The position numbers and the translations under genes are program-made. A DNA stretch of 17,492 nucleotides from JBDKGV01 sp039798005 (GTDB taxonomy: Bacteria > Fibrobacterota > Fibrobacteria > UBA5070), in NCBI GenBank assembly GCA_039798005.1, contig JBDKGV010000054.1, positions 1 to 17,492 of the forward strand, written 5' to 3'. Below are positions 14,055-17,492 of the stretch, in pieces. Under the pieces are notes generated by a model, which was not told where the DNA came from, did no database searches, and worked only from the letters and a program-made list of their open reading frames with translations. How positions within the stretch are numbered: position 1 is the first letter of the stretch; each line of letters begins with the position of its first letter.

Positions 14055-15688
14055 GCCCCGCCCTGCAAGGCCGCGATCTTCTTCTGGGTGCGCTCCTCGG
14101 CTTGGCGGCGATCGACCTCACCGCTCCAGTCCACCCGCAGGTACCTGGAGAATTGGGGCACCAGGGGAAGTGCGGCGCGCGCCATCTCATGCGCGATGCG
14201 GCGGTAGCTGGCGTGCCCCGAGGGACCGCTGCGCAGCTCCACGAGATAGGCCCATTGGCGCAGGTCGCACGCGTAGGTGAACCGGCACAGGTGACCCAGC
14301 GCCGTGAGGTATTCCGCCTCCACGGGCAGCTCGGCCGCGACCCGACGGTTCAATTCCGTCATGCGCTCCATCGCCCGGCAGTAGGTGTCGCGCGCCGTCG
14401 CAAGCGAGGGTTCGTCCAGCACGGGCGGAATCGCATATCCCAGCATCGTCGTGGGCTTGACCCGCAACTGCATCCCGACACGATGCCGCTGGAGGTCGCG
14501 GTAGGCGCCGAAATCCATCACCAGATCAAAGCCCAATTGGCCCACGGCAAGCTCGCGCGGCCATTCGTCGTGAGGCCCTCGGCCTTCCAGGGCCGCGGCG
14601 GCGATCCGGGCGGCAAGCTCCACGCCACCGGCCCGCACGATTTCCTGCAAGCGTTCCATGTCGTGAAGCGAGGCTTCCGTCGCGCCCAAGGTCGCTGCCA
14701 ACGCAAGCGTCTCGATGTGCGGGGTCGCCCAAAGCAGGCGGGCCCCGAACTCGCCTTCGGGCGCCTTGGTCGCCGCTGGAAGTTCGTGACACAAGGCCAC
14801 CACGGCGCCTTGGCTACGCTCCAAATACCCATTGGCCCGCACATGCCGAAGCAGTCCGGGGTTGACCTTCACAGCCTCAAGATGCATCGCCTCGCCCAAG
14901 GCCTTGATCTCCTCGTTGGGTGAGGCCAGCATGGTCGAAAGGAGGCGCTCGGTCTCGCGGGTCGGCAGCGTGATGCCAAGGCTCGTCTTGACCGAAAGCG
15001 GCAGGAGATAGCGGGCGCTGTCGAAGGCCTTGGCTTGGGCGGTGCGCTTCCACGCGGCATCGGAGCGGAATTCATTGCGAGGAAGCACCGAACTGTAGTG
15101 CTCCGAAAGGGCCGCGAGCACTTCGCGGTAAGCCTTCATCATCAGACCCGACTGCCATTGGGCCTCCTCACCGAAGGAGCTCGCCAAAAGCCTCGGTGGG
15201 AACACCAAAAGGTCCCGGGAAAAATCAAGATAGCGCGTGGACTTTTCCTGATACGCCCCGAGCGGCATCGATTCCAGGATCTTGGTGGCGCGCTGGCTCA
15301 GGCCTTCCACGGCGAAGCGGTCGATCGCCCCGTCCTTGAGGGAGTTGTGCCCGTATTCCACGGCCCACTTGGACATGAACCGCGAAGCGCGTTCGAGGGC
15401 AAGCCCGAGCATGGGTGCATGGCCCGCCGAAATCGATTCGGCCAGTTCCTCGATGGTCGGCGCCTCTTCCCGGCGCAAGCGCCCTGCGGCGACCTCGTCC
15501 TGCATCTCCTCGAAGATCTGCAGGAACCGCTCGCGCATGCTCAATTGGGAGCGGCTGTAGCCCCCTTCAAGAAACGCCCACAATGCCGTAGGGAGATGAT
15601 CGGTGGCGCAGTAGACGCTGGCATCCGTGCTGGTGAAGAAGTGTCCGAGCACGATGGCTTCGGCTGGCGTGAACGCACGACTCATCAT
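14051..15688 (-). CDS. thyX: FAD-dependent thymidylate synthase, tandem two-domain form
   Basis: 545 residues, more than twice a usual ThyX (about 220-250). ThyX methylates dUMP to dTMP using methylene-tetrahydrofolate and FADH2. ATG 15688 overlaps the TPR gene's TGA (ATGA), with GGGAG just upstream; ATG 15685 is adjacent. The N-terminal half has YGHNS (112-116), VEGLSQRA and YQEKSTRY (146-153), aligning without gaps to ordinary ThyX, but RHR is replaced by Ser-Met-Pro (140-142). The C-terminal half has FGAYRDLQRHR with RHR at 401-403, yet the Ser seven residues on is Lys411; it ends with the helical EYLTALGHLCRFTYACDL region seen in ThyX. Each half thus retains a different part of the RHR-X7-S signature. 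Double-domain ThyX proteins exist in other bacteria to my knowledge; whether they are active is uncertain to me. Its stop overlaps the dUTPase start. Confidence 0.88.
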   Translation of the reverse strand: MMSRAFTPAEAIVLGHFFTSTDASVYCATDHLPTALWAFLEGGYSRSQLSMRERFLQIFEEMQDEVAAGRLRREEAPTIEELAESISAGHAPMLGLALERASRFMSKWAVEYGHNSLKDGAIDRFAVEGLSQRATKILESMPLGAYQEKSTRYLDFSRDLLVFPPRLLASSFGEEAQWQSGLMMKAYREVLAALSEHYSSVLPRNEFRSDAAWKRTAQAKAFDSARYLLPLSVKTSLGITLPTRETERLLSTMLASPNEEIKALGEAMHLEAVKVNPGLLRHVRANGYLERSQGAVVALCHELPAATKAPEGEFGARLLWATPHIETLALAATLGATEASLHDMERLQEIVRAGGVELAARIAAAALEGRGPHDEWPRELAVGQLGFDLVMDFGAYRDLQRHRVGMQLRVKPTTMLGYAIPPVLDEPSLATARDTYCRAMERMTELNRRVAAELPVEAEYLTALGHLCRFTYACDLRQWAYLVELRSGPSGHASYRRIAHEMARAALPLVPQFSRYLRVDWSGEVDRRQAEERTQKKIAALQGGA

Positions 15689-17492
15689 TTGCTCCCGGAC
15701 TTGCGCCAGACCATCTCTTCCAGACGAAACTTCGCCTGCTGGCCCCAATAGGATGTGGATTGGGCGGCTTCCCTCCAAGCGGCGGCCGCTTGATCTGATT
15801 GCCCTTGCTGCATCAGGCAGGTTCCCACCTGGTATCTGGCCCATGCGGCATCCGGTGATTCGGGCCAGCCTGCGATGATCTTGCGGTAGTCCTCAAGGGC
15901 CGCCTTGCCACCTGCGCTCTGGAAGGTGAGATCGGCCTTGGCAACCGACAGTCGCTGGCACGCTTCGGACTTGTCGCAGCCCTTGAGAGCTTCCTGAACC
16001 ATCGGCAACGCCTGCCCCCCGGCCCGGATCGCTTGGTATTCGCGGTAGGCGCGCAAGGCAAGTCCCCGTTTTTGATCCGCATTCGCTTCCATCCCGAATG
16101 CGGCGCGCAAGGTCGATGCCGCATCGGTGCGCTTGCCGTTCAAGCTTTGGGCATGGGCCATGGCCGAAAGCCGCTGGGCCTCGGTCGGGTACTCCTTGGT
16201 GCGCGGCCCGAGCTTCGAGAGCAGCTCCAAGGCATCTTTCGAGTGACCGATCCGCAGTTGGGAGATCCCTTCGAGAAACTGGGCCTGCGGCACGAACTCC
16301 GACTTGCCGTTGTCTTTCATGAAGGCCTCGCTTGATGCGATGGCGTTGTCGTAGAGCCCCATGTCGTACTGGATCGTGGCCGTCCCGAGCAGGGCCGCCG
16401 CCGCCGCCGGGGTGTTCGGATGACGCACCTGAAGCTGTCGCAACGCCTCCAGCGCATCGTCGTACTTGCGCAACTTGCGCTTCTCAGCGGCTTCGGCAAA
16501 CAGCTTCCCGGGCGCGTCCGTGGCCGGGATCGCAGGAAGCGAGGGCGTTGGAGGGTTCCAGCTGTAAAGCCTGCGAACGGTGTCCGGCAAGGCGGGGGGG
16601 GCGTGTTCGACCTCGCCGTGCGGAGCCGCTGCTGCCGCAGGCACCGCCTCATGCCCCGTTGGCTTGCCCTTCTCCGGGGCTACGTGCTCCTTGGCTCCGG
16701 CAGGTTCCGCCTTGGCTCCGGCTTCCAGTCGCTTGCGTGCATCGGCGGACAGTTCGGCATCCAAACCAAGCTCAAGAGCCTTGCGGTAGCCCGTTGCGGC
16801 GGCGGCCTTCTTGCCGGCCTTCTCATCGATCCGTGCCAGCCAGTAAGTCGCCCTGGGCAGGTAGAACGCATCCTTGGCCCGCGACAAGTTGAAGCGCGCC
16901 TTCTCCGGATCGTTCTTCTCGTTGCGGATCAAGCCGGCGAAGTAATAGGCACCCGAATGCCCCGGATGCTTCTGGAGAACCTTGCGAAATTCCTCCAAGG
17001 CGGCATCCTTCTTGCCACCGCGATAGAGGTCAAGCCCCTTTTGAAAGATCGCCTCCTTGTCCAAGGCCGGCTGCTTGGCGTTGTTGCGCCCCTCCTTGAC
17101 GGGAGCAGCCGCATGGGCCGGTGCCTTTTCCGGTGCCTTGGCAGGCTTGCCATGGGCATCCATCTTGGCCGCCGACTTTGCCGCCACCGGTGCCGCAGGT
17201 GCGCCTCCCGCTTGGGCATTCATGATGGCTGCGATATGGGCTTCCGCCTCGGCTTTCGACTCCGGGGACACTTGGGCGAGATGGCGCCATTCGAGCATGG
17301 CGCGCGCCCCGTCCCCGGCGGTTTCCAGCGACTGGGCCAAGCCGCGGATGGCCTTCTCCCGGCCAAGATCAAGCCCCAAGGCCTTTTGGTAGGCTTTGGC
17401 CGCCGCCTTGGCTTGACCCGCCTGCAGGCGCGCATCTCCCAGCTCCATCCAAAGCGAGGGTTCGCGAGGCGATTCCTCCAGCGCCGCTTCAT
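15685..17492 (-). CDS. TPR-repeat protein, start beyond the right edge (partial)
   Basis: 601 residues are inside the window and the frame is still open at 17492 with repeat-like sequence (EPSLWMELGDARLQAGQ), so the ATG at 17448 is internal. Three helical-repeat blocks are seen: the first at the right edge (AAAKAYQKALGLD), the second around 17060-16720 (FQKGLDLYRGGKKDAALEEF, YRKALELG) and the third from 16520 to the end (KYDDALEALRQLQVRHPNT, YQVGTCLMQQGQSDQAAAAW). Two Ala/Pro/Lys/His-rich linkers separate them (17217-17089 and 16722-16579). No catalytic motif or membrane segment lies in the visible part. Such proteins are scaffolds, often in the envelope; the repeat pattern resembles YbgF/BamD or the superhelix of lytic transglycosylases, without their enzymatic domain. 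The stop overlaps the thyX start, implying coupled translation. Inside the second linker is an 8-base homopolymer (16594-16601). Confidence 0.88.
   Translation of the reverse strand, partial: EAALEESPREPSLWMELGDARLQAGQAKAAAKAYQKALGLDLGREKAIRGLAQSLETAGDGARAMLEWRHLAQVSPESKAEAEAHIAAIMNAQAGGAPAAPVAAKSAAKMDAHGKPAKAPEKAPAHAAAPVKEGRNNAKQPALDKEAIFQKGLDLYRGGKKDAALEEFRKVLQKHPGHSGAYYFAGLIRNEKNDPEKARFNLSRAKDAFYLPRATYWLARIDEKAGKKAAAATGYRKALELGLDAELSADARKRLEAGAKAEPAGAKEHVAPEKGKPTGHEAVPAAAAAPHGEVEHAPPALPDTVRRLYSWNPPTPSLPAIPATDAPGKLFAEAAEKRKLRKYDDALEALRQLQVRHPNTPAAAAALLGTATIQYDMGLYDNAIASSEAFMKDNGKSEFVPQAQFLEGISQLRIGHSKDALELLSKLGPRTKEYPTEAQRLSAMAHAQSLNGKRTDAASTLRAAFGMEANADQKRGLALRAYREYQAIRAGGQALPMVQEALKGCDKSEACQRLSVAKADLTFQSAGGKAALEDYRKIIAGWPESPDAAWARYQVGTCLMQQGQSDQAAAAWREAAQSTSYWGQQAKFRLEEMVWRKSGSK

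Noticed and set aside
1..17492. CRISPR arrays, insertion sequences, phage genes, long direct repeats.
   Set aside because: I saw no regularly spaced repeats, transposase or integrase motifs, or att-like duplications of the tRNA 3' end in the window.

Overview
The window is GC-rich, densely coded and free of mobile elements. It looks like chromosome from a Gram-negative, polysaccharide-degrading bacterium of the Fibrobacterota/Bacteroidota type. The evidence is a set of secreted glycoside hydrolases with related C-terminal tails resembling secretion/sorting domains, a putative beta-barrel outer-membrane protein with its own promoter and terminator, a lipoprotein, and an FAD-dependent (ThyX) thymidylate pathway. 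Fibrobacterota is my best guess from the outer-membrane protein style and the enzymes; it is an inference, with no marker gene to settle it.

Layout. Positions 1-3574 (+ strand) hold the last 28 codons of an upstream gene, a GH30 xylanase-like enzyme and a GH29 alpha-fucosidase. Both enzymes carry signal peptides, and all three reading frames end in a similar tail. A 12-bp hairpin at 3601-3627 separates this cluster from everything else, which is on the - strand. Reading the - strand in transcription order from 7788 down to 3658: a sigma70-like promoter, tRNA-Leu(CAA), a membrane protein whose best start codon lies inside the tRNA gene, panD, a small exported protein, a LytR_C-domain lipoprotein, rsfS and argS. 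The last four are joined by stop/start overlaps (TTGA, ATGA, GTGA). Upstream of that are metY and murD (7925-10682), then the outer-membrane protein as a single transcription unit (10785-12020, promoter at 12085-12114, terminator at 10721-10755), then an M20 metallopeptidase, then TPR protein - thyX - dimeric dUTPase (13602-17492, again joined by ATGA and GTGA overlaps). The TPR gene runs off the right edge.

How the genes fit together. dUTPase makes dUMP and ThyX methylates it to dTMP, so those two form a clear metabolic pair. RsfS and ArgS act on translation. PanD (beta-alanine for pantothenate), MetY (homocysteine) and MurD (peptidoglycan) are separate housekeeping functions. No gene-free stretch exceeds 300 bases; the longest, 7742-7924, holds a hairpin after metY, a doubtful 28-codon ORF and the tRNA promoter.

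Most interesting points: (1) a coding sequence that appears to use a ribosome-binding site and GTG start inside a tRNA-Leu gene; (2) a two-domain ThyX in which each half keeps the part of the active-site signature that the other half has lost; (3) a shared C-terminal tail on the secreted enzymes; (4) altered signature motifs in ArgS, MurD and the GH30 enzyme.
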